Shown: positions 1-11,900 of the stretch, one piece after another
How positions within the stretch are numbered: position 1 is the first letter of the stretch
Layout: every line of letters starts with the position of its first letter
Assembly (NCBI RefSeq): GCF_963675165.1
Contig: NC_087385.1
Location: 532,001-596,000, forward strand
Direction: 5' to 3'
Length of the DNA stretch: 64,000 bases
Origin: Halichondria panicea
Lineage: Eukaryota; Porifera; Demospongiae; Suberitida; Halichondriidae
Translations under genes and position numbers: made by a program
The notes under the pieces: model-generated
What the model was told of the DNA's origin: nothing
What the model saw: only the letters and a program-made list of their open reading frames with translations
Databases searched by the model: none

Positions 1-448
1 TAGTGATGAATGTCCCTGTTATCGGAACACGTATAGTTTATAATTATTATCTTGTTCCACACATACACAGTTGGAGCCGGAGTTTTCCCTCATCAGTGGA
101 AGTCTAATACCAGGCAGAGCTGAGAGTGATGAGCAAGGTAACCTTGACAGGCATTTACATTCGACTTAGTAACTATGCATATAGATATTTCATCAACTGC
201 TCTGGTTCCACGGTCAAAGATGGAAGTGGCCGTACAGAAATCAGCTGGTAAGCTCACACACTGTCACATGTCGTTACCCCCCCACCACACACCACACACA
301 TACACACCAAACGATAGCTGCCTCTTTTCTACACTCTCGCTCGTGGCAAGGTTTGGAGCAGCAGCTCGGACAGACGGAGGTAATCGTGGCAGCAGAGGGG
401 ATAAGCGGAGTGGCAGCTGGCTACGCTCATGAACCATCAGAGAACTGA
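1..448 (+). CDS. Possible 3' end of a plus-strand gene (partial)
   Basis: Three phase-compatible segments can be joined: about 72-140 (donor GTAACC), about 184-249 after a TATAG acceptor (donor GTAAGC), and about 355-448, ending in TGA at 446-448. All junctions are phase 1 and the joined frame is open. The reading includes SLIPGRAESDEQ, then STALVPRSKMEVAVQK, then QTEVIVAAEGISG. I do not recognise the protein. The gene would enter from the left edge and converge on the minus-strand array. The evidence is only splice-site plausibility and an open frame, so this could be chance. Confidence 0.35.
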
Positions 449-488
449 ACAGTTGCTATTTCACACCTGAACAGTTGCTATTTCACAC
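445..488. repeat. 22-bp direct repeat, two copies
   Basis: The unit CTGAACAGTTGCTATTTCACAC occurs twice back to back just after the TGA at 446-448. The remaining bases to 711 are AT-rich and show no gene. Confidence 0.8.
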
Positions 489-711
489 CTGATCACTTGC
501 ACTTTTGTGTTTATTTTTATAAAATTTAATTTGCAACATTCATAATCAATCAAATGTTTTTTCAGCCAATGGGGTATATAGACAACGGCATAATAAATCG
601 TGACAGCAACATAATCATAGACGTGTGGAAATTGCATAATAATTATGAATTATAATAATTATAGTGAGGTCAATTTAACGTGCTGGTATATACACAAACA
701 CGCACAGTCAG

Positions 712-2331
712 TTACATATCACGTCCGTATCTTGTCTTATTGTTGGGGATACTGTTGAGTTCCTTGAGCACCTGAGCCATTGTTAGCCTCGCCTCTGCCC
801 TCTCTCGCACACACTCCACCACCAGGTCATACATGGCCCGCCAGCTCTCCCTCACACCTGCTATTATACGATGTCTCGTCTCAGGGCTCGGCTGCTCACA
901 AGTTATGACCTCACACACGAGGATACCGTAACTGAAAGTGTCTATCTTCGTTGTTTGTTTAGGCAGTGGTCTCCTTGGGTCTAAGGAAGGAAAGGTTTCC
1001 GGGGCAGAGTAGATTATGGCTCCTTCTGCGGCCGTTTTCGATAATTTAGCGATATTGGCTGATCCAAAATCGGTCAATTTTGCACGCCACATATCGTTAG
1101 GTAGAGCCTCTAGGAGGACGTTGGGAGCACTCACATCACGGTGGATGATGGGCTCCTGGTGCTCGTGGAGGTAGTGGAGGGCATACGCAACATCTCTGAA
1201 AATTGACAGCTTGCTAGAGCCTAGGTCATGCTTTTGGTAGGCACTTCGTAGGTCAATATCCATCAGCTCTGTTACTAACAATGGTGGTAGTTTTAAAGCC
1301 CTTGAATCTTCGTCCATTACAGCACCAATGAATCTAACCAGGTTGGGGTGTTGCACTAGAGCCATGATGTTGATCTCTCTCTCCATTCGTTTGTTGGTAT
1401 CCTCGGACATGATGGCAAGATGAGGCTCCTTGATAGCCACAGCATGGTCGTTGTACCAGCCCTCGTACACCAGGCCCCACGCTCCCCCTCCTAGTGTCCG
1501 TGTTCGCATGACATCATTCCGCTTTATCTGCCAGTCGTCAGCCATTCCCCCCTTCAGAGAGGCCAACTGTATCCCTTGGTTAGGACTGCTAGCTCCCGAC
1601 TCCCTCTTGAAATCAAGGCTCTTCTTTCTCTCAAAAGCCAGTTCCATTTCGAGCTCTTGTTTGCGTCTTTTCTCCTGCTCCAGTTGTAGAGAAAGCTTCT
1701 TTACCTGCTGTCTTAGAGCAGCAATATCTTCATGATTGGGGTCACCATCGAGTGCTTTCTCCTTAGCTTTGAGTTTAGCCTGTTGTTCTTGTTTTGCTTT
1801 GAATTGTTCTTTTTTCTCGTGTTCCATTTGTTTGGATTTTTTGTCGCCATCAGTAGCTTCTTGTCTTTCCTCCTCGGCCTTGGCTTTCTCTGCGAGATGT
1901 TTCTGTCGAGATTGCTCTTTCTCATCAACATAGGTGTCTTCCAGCGGGGACAGTGACCTCTCACTGGTATCTGCATGGGAAGTAAAACAGTAGATCTCAT
2001 AATAAAAGCTCTATTGTAGATAAGTAAGACACTCATTGTTTGAATACTACACACCACTCGGCTGGGAAATTTAGGTTCTAATTTTCAATGAGCCTAAGGC
2101 CAGCACTACAATCAATGTAACGGTAAAGAAGTTTTATTCAAGCCAGCACAACAAATTGAGGCTACCTCCACAGGCACACTATGATAGGAGGCTGACCTGG
2201 CTGCTCAGCCCTCTCTCTGTCATCAGGCAGCAGTCCTTGGTAGGAGTAGAACATGGCCCTACCCGGGGGGCATCTGAAGTACCTCACCCCTCGCTTGGTG
2301 ACACCGTCCGAGCAACCCTTCAAATCCTTCT

Positions 2332-2369
<38 letters not shown>

Positions 2370-3113
2370 TGTGTGTGTGTGTGTGCGTGCGTGCGTGTGT
2401 GTGTGTGATCTGAGGAGTGGATATGAGATAATTATGATGACATGTATAATTATGCATGTATGTACAGTAACATGATCAAGTAAGGTACCACTTACATAGA
2501 TATACACATACACTGATATAGTACAACCTCTCAATCAAGTTACCAGCTCAATTCCAGCCATTTGCTCCTCTTGTCCGTCAAACTGACCAATCCATCTCAA
2601 AACACCATAGTAACTAGACGCGTACGGACCATAGTCTGATACAACCACTGTCGATCCAACTTTGGGTGCAAATGAGGCCGGCCTCTTCCGAGGTGGTGGT
2701 TGGCTAACATTATATCTCTTGCTAGCTTCGAGTAACTCTGGCTCCTTGAGAATGTATTCGTAGAGAGTAAATCGTCTTTCTGGTACAACCTCGGATCTGT
2801 TTAGAAACTCGTATTCTTGCAGTGTTAAAGCAGCTACGTTGGATTGAGGACAGGAGAAGGAGATGGTAGGGTCCCTCATGATGTGGTACTTGTGTGCTTG
2901 AGTGTAGGGAGTGCTGGCAGTTGGAACAGGCTTCACAAACTCTCCTCTAGACACCTCCACATTGGTCCTCTCTATACCCATTAGACTGAGGATCTTGTGG
3001 TAGCCATTGTCGTTACTGTTGTCGCTGTTGAGACCAGCTGTCACGTCTTTCTCTCCTTGTGTTGTCTTCTTTAGAATGTAGCAGTGACTCTTGGAGGAGC
3101 ACTCAGCTGCCAT
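712..3113 (-). CDS. CAP-Gly / coiled-coil / protein kinase fusion without USP
   Basis: Three exons (2544-3113, 2197-2332, 712-1970) give a frame-consistent 654-residue product. Exon 1 is a CYLD-like N-terminal region ending in the first half of a CAP-Gly domain (YYGVLRWIGQFDG, AGIEL). Exon 2 supplies the second half (GCSDGVTKRGVRYFRCPPG). Exon 3 holds a charged coiled coil followed by a kinase with glycine loop LGGGAWGLVYEG, VAIK lysine, HRDVSAPNVLL catalytic loop, DFG and SAPE. The kinase is TKL-like and all canonical catalytic residues are present. The exon 2 to 3 join (phase 1, GTCAGC donor) skips any USP: there is no space for one. Exon 1 belongs to a type shared only with the orphan exon at 51.2 kb. 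The start is the first ATG of exon 1. Confidence 0.8.
2336..2408. repeat. GT/GC dinucleotide microsatellite
   Basis: About 73 bases of (GT)n with a few GC steps, inside the first intron of the 712-3113 gene and directly next to the acceptor of its second exon. On the gene strand it forms the CA-rich tract before the AG. Confidence 0.9.
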
Positions 3114-3324
3114 CTTTTTAGCTAGCTAGCTATCTTACAAGACACGCCCACTTATTGTCGGCATTGTGATGGTAATGATCATCATAGCTATACCACTTCT
3201 TGACAGTAGAAACCACACCTTGTTTCAATAATTATAACCAGCCCCTCCCACAATTAATGATTGTCTACAACTTTCTTGACAATGTATTATAGGTCGGGTA
3301 CACTAAATCTTAATTCTTAACTAG

Positions 3325-5173
3325 CTAAATTTTAGGCATTTTGTCATCTTCTAACATGTTCAGAACTTGAGCCATAGTTGGTCGGTTGTCGGGGCTCTCT
3401 TGAGTGCAGTTAGCAATCAGATCGTGGAATTGTGGATAGTCTTTTTCGACTTCTTTAAGCATGCTCCAGTAATTTTTTACTGCTGGAAATGTGCTAGTGA
3501 TGACCTCACATAACAAAACACCGAAGCTGTACACATCAATCTTAGTTGTTTGTGGAATTTGCTCTTGTTTTGGATTGTAAGCTCGAGGTATCACTTCAGG
3601 GGCAGAATAAAGAATACATCCTTCACCTTTTGTGTGAGCATGCTGCAGGAAGTTGGCTGAGCCGAGGTCAGAGACCTTCCCCTTCCACTGGTGATTGGGC
3701 ATTCGCTGGAGGAGGACGTTGGGAGCACTCACATCACGGTGGATAATGGGATCGTAGCGCTGGTGCAGGTAGTTCAGAGCTAGGGCAATGTCCATGAAGA
3801 TCGAGAGGCGGTTTCCTGGGTTCAGTTGATTCCTCTCGTACGCTTGTCGGAGATTTATGTCCAGAAGCTCGGTGATGAGGGTAGGAGGGGATTTATTGTT
3901 CCGCTCATCAAACACAGCACCAATGAATTGCACAAGGTTTGGGTGTCGCACTTCAGCCAATAGCTTCATTTCTCTCTCCATTTTTTCAATATGAATTGGG
4001 TAGGCAATTTCTTTGTGTAGTCGCTTGACGGCCACGCTCACTGCTCCCTCCAGCACCTCCCCCCACCCTCCTTTGCCAATTTCCCTACCAATGTTCACTC
4101 TGTTGGCCGGAATCCTCCACACCTCTGTGTTGTGTGCTGCCAACTCTTTCGTTTTGCCTTCTAACTCCCTCCTGAGAGCTGTGTTTTGAGCGGACAGGTC
4201 AGCTTCTCTTCTTTTGGCCTCAGCCAATTCATGATTTTTCATAGCCAGTTCTTTTTGAGCCATTTGTTGAGCTTCTCTGAGTTGTCTCTCTGCTCCATGA
4301 CGACGGTTGGCCTCAGCCAATTCACCATCGTTCATATCCAGTTCTTCTGGGGCCATGTTTTGAAATTCTCTGAGTTGTCTCTCTACATCTTTAAAGCGAG
4401 GTGGGTCTTCTGCCATCTTCATACTTTGGAGGTCTCCTTCAACTTCAGTAAGCAATTCGTGGACTTTTCTTTCAGCATCAACATCAGCATCAATCAATTC
4501 TCGTTGCTTCTCTTTTTCAAAGTGAGCCGCTAGCTTATCCAAAGACACAAACACAGCACAGTTGTCCTCACAAAGAAAATATTGACATCCTCTAAACGAC
4601 CCATCACTGCTGCCTTTTCCACGATACTGTATATCCTATGGATGATAATGCAAGCATTAACATAATATTTTATAGCAAATAAGGCACCTTAATCTCCACT
4701 CCAAAGTTCCTCCCTGGTAATGGCGCTACAGGTCCAGCATGTCTCACTACACCAGCAGACCAGGTGGGTGCACTTGTGGTATCACCAGGGAGCCTCACAT
4801 AGACCTGGTCACCTATCTTCAGCTTGGCCCCCCATTCCAGTCTACTGTCCTCAGAGAACACAGCGTATCGATCCCAAGACCTTTCAATAGCTTCCAAAAG
4901 CTGTAGATCTCTACCATTAATTGGAGACACGTCCTTTTTTACGCCGTACAGCATGACACTGGGGTCTTTTGTGTACCGATAGTTGTGAGGTGGTTTGCCA
5001 TCACTGCGTGCTGATCTCTGTCGTGGGGGAATTAGAGCAAGCAGTTCACCTCGTAACACTTGAACAGATTTTGGTCCTTCTATTAAAGACATGATCTTCC
5101 CTGGAGCCTTCTCTCCTTGGATATCCTTCATGAGAATGTACAGGTCTGGCATTCTGAAGGCCCGGGAGCCCAT
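3325..5173 (-). CDS. CAP-Gly / coiled-coil / protein kinase fusion without USP (two exons)
   Basis: Exons 4688-5173 and 3325-4635, separated by a 52-base intron, encode 598 residues. Exon 1 is the CYLD-like N-terminal module (YILMKDIQGEKAPGKI, VLRGELLALIP) and the first half of one CAP-Gly (SAGVVRHAGPVAPLPG, GVEIK). Exon 2 opens with the second half (GKGSSDGSFRGCQYFLC, VFVSLDKL), then a Glu/Lys/Gln-rich coiled coil of about 130 residues with an internal repeat, then a kinase: IGKGGWGEVLEG, VAVKRLHKEI, HRDVSAPNVLL, SAPEVIP. The Mg-binding motif reads DLG instead of DFG. Exon 1 resembles that of the full-length fusions, so this looks like a fusion gene with the USP exons deleted. Its kinase subtype recurs only at 52.2 kb. 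Confidence 0.85.
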
Positions 5174-6086
5174 GATAGATCAGTACAGCTAGCTAGCTAG
5201 CTTTCTCAGAGTCTAGCTCTGATCTCAGCCTCCTGCACATGAGCTCCTCGGCATGAGCTCAGCTGGATATGATGTGGTTGTGGTAGAGCCCCACCCACTT
5301 TTAATTTTATGTGTACAGTGCAATTGCTTGATCTAATAGCCCCATTCACTATGGTCAATATGTAAATTCTAGCTTAAATTTTTTGCACTAGTTTTTAGTT
5401 CAAGGTGTATTATGAAACACCATTAACGCTAATCAGTTACTCTACATGTAGCATATCTGGAACTGACCTTTTATATATTCTGCACATCTGTAAAACCGAG
5501 ATACTTGGCGGGAGATAACGCCCTTAATTAGCAGATACTCTAATGAATTTTACTACAAAACATTTGGCACCCACTCGATCAATTAACCATCAAACTATAT
5601 TGTGGTATGATCTCCGTCAACACCAGCGCATACAATTCCAAATAATTATATTATTAGAGAGGTAGTGCTATTACTATACATTAAATGCAGAAAGAATAGC
5701 TGAAGCAATAATAGCAATAATAGCATGAAATACTAAAAATAGCAATAATAGCAATAATTATATAATTAATATTCATAATTGGTTACGTCTCACAATACCC
5801 TCTTCTACCCTACAGATCTCAGCACAACTTTTCTCTATTTTAACGCTTTTCTTCTCTTGTATTGTTACACTAGTACTGATAACAAAATCGGTCTGGGAAC
5901 GCTTCATATATATACGTACGTGACATTGTAATTTCTCTCAAAAATACTAATAGACAAAACAAGTTAGACGTGTATAAAATGAACCACTGTATGTGAAAAT
6001 TGTACCGTAGTTCAATTTCAAGTCTCTCCGGTCCTGATCGAGACAGCACTTGGTTTATATCTATAAGAATAATCATTAAAATCAAT
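5174..6086. other. Intergenic stretch, no gene seen
   Basis: About 900 AT-rich bases between the start of the 3325-5173 gene and the end of the 6087-8703 gene. It should contain the promoter of the former. I see only short A/T-rich runs such as repeated AGCAATAATA near 5700-5760, and no exon matching the family. Confidence 0.6.
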
Positions 6087-8703
6087 TCAGGACTTTAATA
6101 AACTTACTGGTGCTAGATCCTCCTCTTCATCAGCATCTCCATAGTTGGCGATATCAGGCTGAACATAGACACACATGTAGATGTCTTGAGTGAACCGTCG
6201 GACCAACTCTGGTAGCTCTCTTGGCTGTACACTCAGTAGCTGTGTCAGGTCTCCACTGTACACCCACTCATTCAGGGCAGCTGTGCAGTCTGTCACCCGC
6301 GGAATGTTGTATGTGTCATCTGTGTACACATTCACAAATAGGAAGTCTGATAACCGTGTGCGCCTAACATTTATCAGTTTTGCTAAATCAGCATTAATTT
6401 TCATAAAACTTGCTTTTAGACCTCCTATAATTAGTACTAGCTATAACTTATAACAATACAATAATTATTATAATAGGACTAAAAGTGCAGCACGTACTTC
6501 TAAAGGCAAATTTTATGAAATGCTGATTCAGCAAATATTAATGTTAGGCGCACAGTTGTTGAACTTCTTCTGCACACAAACAGTGAAGACATCATTAGTG
6601 CAGGCTGACTCACATTGCTTGTCTGCCATGCTGTCAAAGAAGATCCATTTCTTCTGAATCTCATCCCTTGGGTCTCTAGTGAAGCAGACGTAGTGACTGG
6701 TATCAATGCAGATCACAGAGAGGAGGTCCAATGTACAGCTCATTATCACCACCCACGGAGTAATCAACAGCAGTTAGCCTATGATTAGCTCTGTCCTTGT
6801 GAGGGTTGCTATGGTAGAGGTCAGAGCAGCGCTGACAGTAGTGGGTGAACTGCTGCTGACTGAGAGGACCACAACTCTCACACTGGATAGCTGACTCCTC
6901 CCCACACGAATGGCAGGGTGGAGCTGGAGCTAGAGAATAAAGACTGATATAGTACAAGATACAAAACATACACGGTTACCTTTTTTGTAGGTGTCAGTCA
7001 ACTCTTTGATGTTCAGTTTCAGCTCTGGAACAATCTTCTTGTATGTTTGGAACTCTCTTCCAAATCGAGGAACTTGAAGCAGAAGCTTTGAGGGAACCTA
7101 AAAAAACAATACACCAAAATCAATATCAATGAACAAAATAATGAGCAATTTCCGTATAGCAGGTAATTGCAAAGTCGCTTCATTCGTGGGTAAAATATTC
7201 GTGATCAAAGAGCTTCAACTACGAAAACCATGAATATTTTGCCCCACAAAAATTACTGTACATATAACCGTAAACTAATTCTTTGTCTACTTACTATACA
7301 GTACCTTTGTGAATGAGATGTGCTGCTCTGTGTACATGTTCCTGAGTAGGTCACCTACAGTGGGTAGTCTGAGGTTTGGGTCGTGCTCCACAAACAGTTG
7401 GACAAAGAACTCTTGCTCCACACCAAACGGACGCCTGTAGGTATGTATAATACAATAAGCGCGTACACACAATTAACACACCTGATGGAGATGAATGGCC
7501 TGGGTAGCATGTGTTTGAAGAACATGTTCAGAAACTCCTCAGGATCTGTAAGAAAAAGTCGAACTATAAAAATTCTATAAAAACTGTCAATACCTCTCTC
7601 CTTCTCAGTGATTCCCTCCGTTTTCCCGAGTTCATCCAGAGCATTTCTCATCTTCATCACTGACTCAAACCTCACCACACCATTCCTGAAACAGAGTTGA
7701 ATATACACTACAATAAAAATAGTTTTCAGTACTTTCTGAGAGGATTGACGATTCCCTTCCACAGTAAGTCAGCAACACGTTTCCTGTTCTGATCGCTGGT
7801 GATGGATTGGTCTGGGTACAGGAACATGGAGCCAAAAATGTCACTGAGGGCAAACAGACCAAAGATGGTGGAGTCCATGTAGCAGGAGTTCTGGTGACCC
7901 TGGATACCACGGCTGTTTCCAATGTACCTTCTCATCTGCTGATAAGTATCATAGATAGTCTGGTCTGCTTGTTCTTCCATTGGAGCTTGAATAGCTGTAG
8001 AGACATAGAGAAACAGAGGGAAATTGAAATATGGAATTTACAGTGGTGCGTACGATTATCCTGTGGTGTAAATGCATCTTCAAATCTCCCATCAGGACGG
8101 AGGCTAGCCAGTGGGAAATACAACCCTTTACCATGAGCACAGGTAAAGTGCTTCTTTCCTGTGGCTTTGAATGTTCCGTCAGTGCATCCATCCATGTAAT
8201 CCTCCTGTGAGCAAATGAAATTAATTATACAATAGACTCTTTACTCACTAGTTCCATCCCTGCCACCTGACCATCCACTCCAGCTACTCTGCCAGTCCAC
8301 CTGATCACTCCAGGGTGTGGGGGGTCATTGGGATTCACAGAGGCCACTTGAACAGTTGAACCCACTCCCAAGTTGTAGGGGTTAGAGCTTCCTACTGGGG
8401 TGATGAAATCTAGATTTGTGAGCAGAGTTGGGGGAATATTAAACCTTTATCGATGATGGGATGTGCCCTCTCCTTCGTTCTGGCTTCTTCTTGCTGAGCC
8501 TTCCTCTTCTGGTCCTCCTCTCGTTTTTCCTCGTTGAAAATATCTAATAGAGCCTTCTGCTTTGATATACTCTCATTCAATGCAAATATAATTTGATCAA
8601 GCCTTGCTGATTTATTCTCTTCAGCTTCTTTCTTCTTGTCTTTTTTTACTCTTTCTGCCTCTTCCAGAACTTTTTGTTGTATATTATGTTCGGCCATCAC
8701 CAA
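6087..8703 (-). CDS. CYLD-like CAP-Gly/USP gene without kinase; frameshifted
   Basis: Ten exons: 8445-8703, 8249-8394, 8054-8204, 7733-7994, 7594-7685, 7482-7545, 7305-7434, 6980-7097, 6614-6929, 6087-6319. Exon 1 is a Lys/Glu coiled coil. Exons 2-3 make one CAP-Gly (GVIRWTGRVAGVDG; GCTDGTFKATGKKHFTC). The USP core follows with Cys box GIQGHQNSCYMDS, a B-box (CHSCGEESAIQCESC) and His box SVICIDTSHYVCF. Exon lengths sum to 1771, two bases short of a multiple of three. Against paralogues two bases are missing near 6732, between B-box and His box (ELY then LDLLS), so the His box is out of frame. The last exon ends APVSLLKS-stop, with no coiled coil or kinase to its left. Catalytically it would be a DUB if the frameshift is an assembly error or allelic; otherwise a pseudogene. 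Confidence 0.75.
6352..6560. mobile_element. Palindromic MITE in last intron of 6.1 kb gene
   Basis: Inverted arms lie around 6358-6420 (TGCGCCTAACATTTATCAG) and 6490-6556 (reverse complement with mismatches). It sits in the intron between the His-box exon and the last USP exon, which has no such insert in the paralogues. Confidence 0.65.
7149..7262. mobile_element. MITE of the CCGTATAGCGGG family
   Basis: Begins CCGTATAGCAGGTAATT and contains the inverted pair GTAAAATATTCGTG ... CATGAATATTTTGCC. Related sequences with CCGTATAGCGGG ends occur in introns near 18.6, 19.1, 34.8, 37.8, 38.5, 54.6 and 55.1 kb. Confidence 0.65.
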
Positions 8704-8981
8704 GCATGTATATATACCAGACTGAGGCAGAGTGCAGTGCAGTGCAGTGCAGCTGTACGTAGACTATGTGTACTTTCTTATAAGGGAGCAGATTCAGGCT
8801 GTAATGCTCGCACCTAGCCGGTACCTCCTCTGTGTACATACTAGTTAATGGTGGTAATGGTCATCATAACAATTTGTACAATAGCAGTACAAGTGGTGTC
8901 TATCTGACCACAAAGAGATGACATTGTAAGAACATACAACAACAATGCTAAAAAATCAATACACTATGCACAAATCAATAG

Positions 8982-11900
8982 TTACTGAGACGGCAGCTTA
9001 TTGAGTTTTTCAAGTACTTGGGTCATTGATAGTCTATTGTCTGGTTGGCTCTCGACGCAAGCTGCTATGATATCGTACACTTGTTCCCACTCACTCTTGA
9101 TACATAATAGTATTGCTCTTCTGTTCTCAGGGGAAGGCATCTCCTTGGCAACGGCCTCAGCTAGGAGGTAGCCGTAACTGTACACATCAATCTTTGTAGT
9201 TTGTTTCGGAAGGGGATCGTCCAGATTAGATGGTGGGAAGGTTTCGGGGGCAGCATACACAATGGCACCAGGAGCTGCTGTCTTGCAGCTTTTAGCCAGA
9301 TTGGCTGATCCAAAGTCGGATAGTTTTGCCTTCCAAACTCCTGGGTGTATTTGCTGGAGGAGGACGTTGGGAGCACTCACATCACGGTGGATGATGGGCT
9401 CTTGATGCTCGTGGAGGTAGTGGAGGGCATAAGCCACCTCTCGAAATATCGATAACAAAGCATCCTTTTGGAAATTGACAATTTTCCTCTTGTAAGCGGA
9501 TCGGACGTCAGTATCCAAGAGCTCCAGAACAAGCAGAGGTGAGTCAGTACCTCTCTCCACACCAGCGTCCACTACAGCAGCAATCAGTCGCACCAGGTTG
9601 GGGTGTTGAACATGAGCCATGATTCGAATCTCTCTCTTGAGCTGATCAATCGTGTTTTCGTGGAGTATTTCTTTGTGTGCACACTTTACTGCTACTTGCT
9701 GACCACGGAACAACCCTCGACACACTGATCCCCAAGCACCATGTCCTAGGTTGTCTTGTAACACAACCTCTTGTCTTCGTACATTCCACGAGTCTTGGTC
9801 TAGTCGCGGAATTTGAAGTTTAGAAAACTTTGACTGACTTGTTTTGCTTTCTGCCACCTCTAGCCTTCGTTGCAAGTTCTGAGCCTGCTGTTGGAAGTAT
9901 TGCTTTTGCCTTTCCAGTTGGTGCTTTTCGTTATCTGATTGTTGCTTTTTCCTTTTTTGTTGTTGTATTTGCTCTTCTTTCTCGGCCATTTCTTGAGAGG
10001 TGGTACGTTCTCGTTCATTGTATCGTCGTAACAACTGTTGCTTTTCAGCTTCCAATAGTTGGATATGTTGAGACTGCTCGGCCTGATTGGTGTCGATTCT
10101 TTGTTGAAGACTTCTGTTTTCTTCTTGACTAGCACTGTTTTCCTGTTTAAGCTCCTCAATGACATCATCTTTGCTCTCCTTCGGCTTGAGCACTGTTGGG
10201 ACAACACCTACACGTATAGAAAATTATGATTTACTTGGTATAAATTGAACACTTACTTGAACTGTGACAATACTCTTCAGCATCTCCGTACATGGCGACA
10301 TCAGGCTGAACATAGACACACATGTATATGTTTTGAGTGAACCGTCGGACCAACTTAGGTAGCTCTCTTGGTGGTGTGTTGATCAACCTGTCCTGGTCTC
10401 CCTCATACACCCACTCATTCAGCTCACGAGTGCAGTCAGTCACACGTGGAATGTTGTATGTGTCATCTGTACACAAATAATCATTGTACTTTCGGTGGAA
10501 GATAATGACATGATCATACTTACAGACTCTGTTGGCCATGCTGTCAAAGAAGAGCCATGTGTTTGTGTTGAGGTCTCTAGTGAAGCAGACGTAGTGACTG
10601 GTCTCAATGCAGATCACAGAGAGGAGGTCCAACTTGTACAGCTCATTATTGTTGATCAGTGCAGGCTCTGGCTTGTGCTGTTTTCTCTCATCCTTCTTAT
10701 GGGCCAGTGGGCAGCAAGTGGTACAGTAATACACATAGCCACTGACATTATGCTCATTCACACACTTGGAACACTTGTATTGGGACAGCTCTCCACAGAT
10801 CATACAAGGAGGGGTTTTGCCTGGAGAGAAGTCAGGGTTTCATCTAGGATTAAAAGTTTAAGGGGGAAGGTTTACGCACGCCGCAAAATGTTTGGCCACT
10901 CCCACATTTGTTGACCACACCCCTATTACATGCTAGTGCATCACAGTAGATCTATAGTTACATATTGCACATCATAGACAGTACTGATGTCATTATTATA
11001 CAAACATTTTGGGGGGGGGAAGACGAGCATTTTAGGGGGGAAGGTTCACCCCAGCCCTCCCCACTAGATGAAACCCTGGAAGTATGTAGCACAGTGATCG
11101 TACGCACACATGATACAATAATTACCTGAGTCTGTGATCTCTGCAATGTTCAGCTTCAAGTCGGGTACAATTTTTTGGTAAATTTTGAACTCCCTTCCAA
11201 ATTGTGGCACTTGAACGAGAAATTTCGATGGGATCTGCACGAAAGAAATACAATGAAAGGAATACAATCATGTATACAGGCCCAAATCGTTCACCTTGGT
11301 AAATGATATATTTTGCTCCTTGAACATCATGGTAATGACTACCCCCACAGTGGGTAGTTTGAGGTTTGGATCTGGCTCCACAAACAGTTCGACAAAGAAC
11401 TCTTGCTCCACACCAAACGGACGTCTGCATAAATTTAGACGTGCATCAGTGTACATACAATATTAGACATACCTAATGGAGATGAATGGCCTCGTGTGTA
11501 GCATGTGTTTGAAGAGCATGTTCAGAAACTCCTCAGGATCTAAGTACACAACGTCAACATTTAGTATGTGACCATCTTTACCCATACTATAATCACCTCT
11601 CTCCTTCTCCTTCTTCCCCAGCTCATCCAGCTTGTTTCTCATCTTCATAACGGATTCAAACCTCACCACACCATTCCTATAGTCAAGCAGCACACACACA
11701 ATCAACAATAATCCCTGTACTTACAGTACTGTATGCATAATTATAGCAAGGGCGTATAAAAGAAGAGAGGGCATGCAACTCCACTATCAGTACACGTAGC
11801 TAGCAGAGTTCAAACGTGGGCGGAGGAATGTGTGCATTTGCGTGAAGTGCTAAAAATATAATTTCTATTTTTAGCATTTCATACAAATGCACACATTCCT

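Noticed and set aside
1732..1956. Plus-strand hydrophobic frames opposite the coiled coil at 1.7-2.0 kb
   Set aside because: Phe/Leu/Ser-rich translation is the expected antisense of Lys/Glu codons in the coiled coil.
2336..2408. CRISPR-like or structured repeat
   Set aside because: It is a simple GT microsatellite in an intron; there are no spacers, and the genome is eukaryotic.
9161..9562. Recurrent 71- and 61-codon minus-strand frames inside every kinase exon
   Set aside because: They recur only because the kinase sequence recurs. They overlap the HRD and DFG coding frame out of phase and have no independent features.
10495..10914. Recurrent 139-codon plus-strand frame (also at 26.1, 34.9, 40.8 and 61.1 kb)
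   Set aside because: It is antisense to the His-box/B-box exon and runs into the CAGGG MITE. Conservation is explained by the coding strand.
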